A stretch of DNA of 57,500 nt from Camillea tinctor (lineage: Eukaryota; Ascomycota; Sordariomycetes; Xylariales; Xylariaceae), in NCBI GenBank assembly GCA_022578605.1, contig MU394136.1:1-57500 (forward strand). Reading direction: 5' to 3'. Made by a program: the position numbers and the translations under genes. Below the pieces are notes generated by a model. That model did no database searches. It saw only the letters and a program-made list of their open reading frames with translations, and was not told the DNA's origin. Below are positions 57,150 through 57,500 of the stretch, piece by piece; positions within the stretch are counted from its first letter, which is position 1, and every line of letters begins with the position of its first letter.

Positions 57150-57500
57150 CTATGGGAAATTTTTTTTTTTCGCGGTAGCTTCTATACTTTTTAGCGTAGG
57201 AATTTCCGCGAGAATTTTTACGTAGGAGTAAATAGGAAAAATAAAAACTTGTAAGAAAAAATGGGAAGAAAAAAACAAATAAAAAGAAATGGAAGGAAAT
57301 GAAAAGAAATAAGAAAAAAAAAACTTATGGAAAAAAATAGAAAATTTTATAAAATAAAAAAACCTTTAAAATAAATTTATAATTTATATGTAAAGTTATA
57401 ATATAAAGCAATTTTACGATTATTTTTTTATTATTTTATTATAAAATAAAATTTTAATTAATTTTTTGCAAATAATTTTTTATAGTTAGCTATTTTATTA
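57150..57500. repeat. Fourth AT-rich block, cut by window edge
   Basis: Composition turns to A-rich then pure A/T from about 57160, with GAAAAGAAAT-like runs at 57240-57320. It resembles the other RIP-degraded blocks and continues past the window end. Confidence 0.65.

Overview
The window looks like nuclear DNA of a filamentous ascomycete (Pezizomycotina, most likely a sordariomycete). Genes have short introns (mostly 55-95 nt) with GTRNGT-like donors, CTAAC-type branch points and YAG acceptors. GC-balanced gene-bearing stretches alternate sharply with blocks that are almost pure A/T, full of TpA and stop codons, as left by repeat-induced point mutation (RIP). Gene content is fungal: Tfb2, a peroxisomal copper amine oxidase, an F-box/DUF6546-like protein, a glucuronan lyase with CBM1, and a berberine-bridge-like oxidase. 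No prokaryotic features, CRISPR arrays or rRNA genes were seen.

Layout. 1-2.7 kb: RIP-degraded AT block with a duplicated module; one copy carries a ~400-bp foldback element that the other lacks. 2.7-6.7 kb: gene-poor decayed DNA. 6.7-41 kb: main gene-bearing segment, in order: extracellular intradiol dioxygenase (+), small protein with a Cdc37-like N-terminus (+), AT-hook protein (-), F-box protein (+), short-chain dehydrogenase pseudogene (-), peroxisomal copper amine oxidase (-), 76-aa protein (-), TFIIH subunit Tfb2 (+), Ser/Thr/Pro-rich protein (-), TANGO2/NRDE protein (-), a 600-codon unknown gene with one in-frame stop or a tiny intron (+), Cys-rich small protein (+), zinc deaminase-fold protein (-), 90-aa Gly/Thr-rich protein (-), peroxisomal acyl-CoA dehydrogenase (-), 53-aa charged protein (-), SRPBCC-fold protein (-). 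42.2-48.4 kb: second AT block, with faint retroelement traces. 48.7-53.5 kb: a two-gene island, PL20-type glucuronan lyase with CBM1 and a secreted BBE/AA7-like FAD oxidase. 53.8-55.9 kb: third AT block. 56.7-57.1 kb: a 91-aa predicted secreted protein that runs up to a fourth AT block at the right edge.

Genes working together. There is no obvious biosynthetic cluster. Two metabolic hints stand out. The amine oxidase (C-terminal ARL) and the acyl-CoA dehydrogenase (C-terminal SKL) both carry peroxisomal targeting signals. The lyase and the secreted oxidase are neighbours inside an AT-rich compartment and could act in succession on plant or microbial polysaccharide. All gene models are hand-spliced; exon boundaries were chosen for canonical signals and a preserved reading frame.
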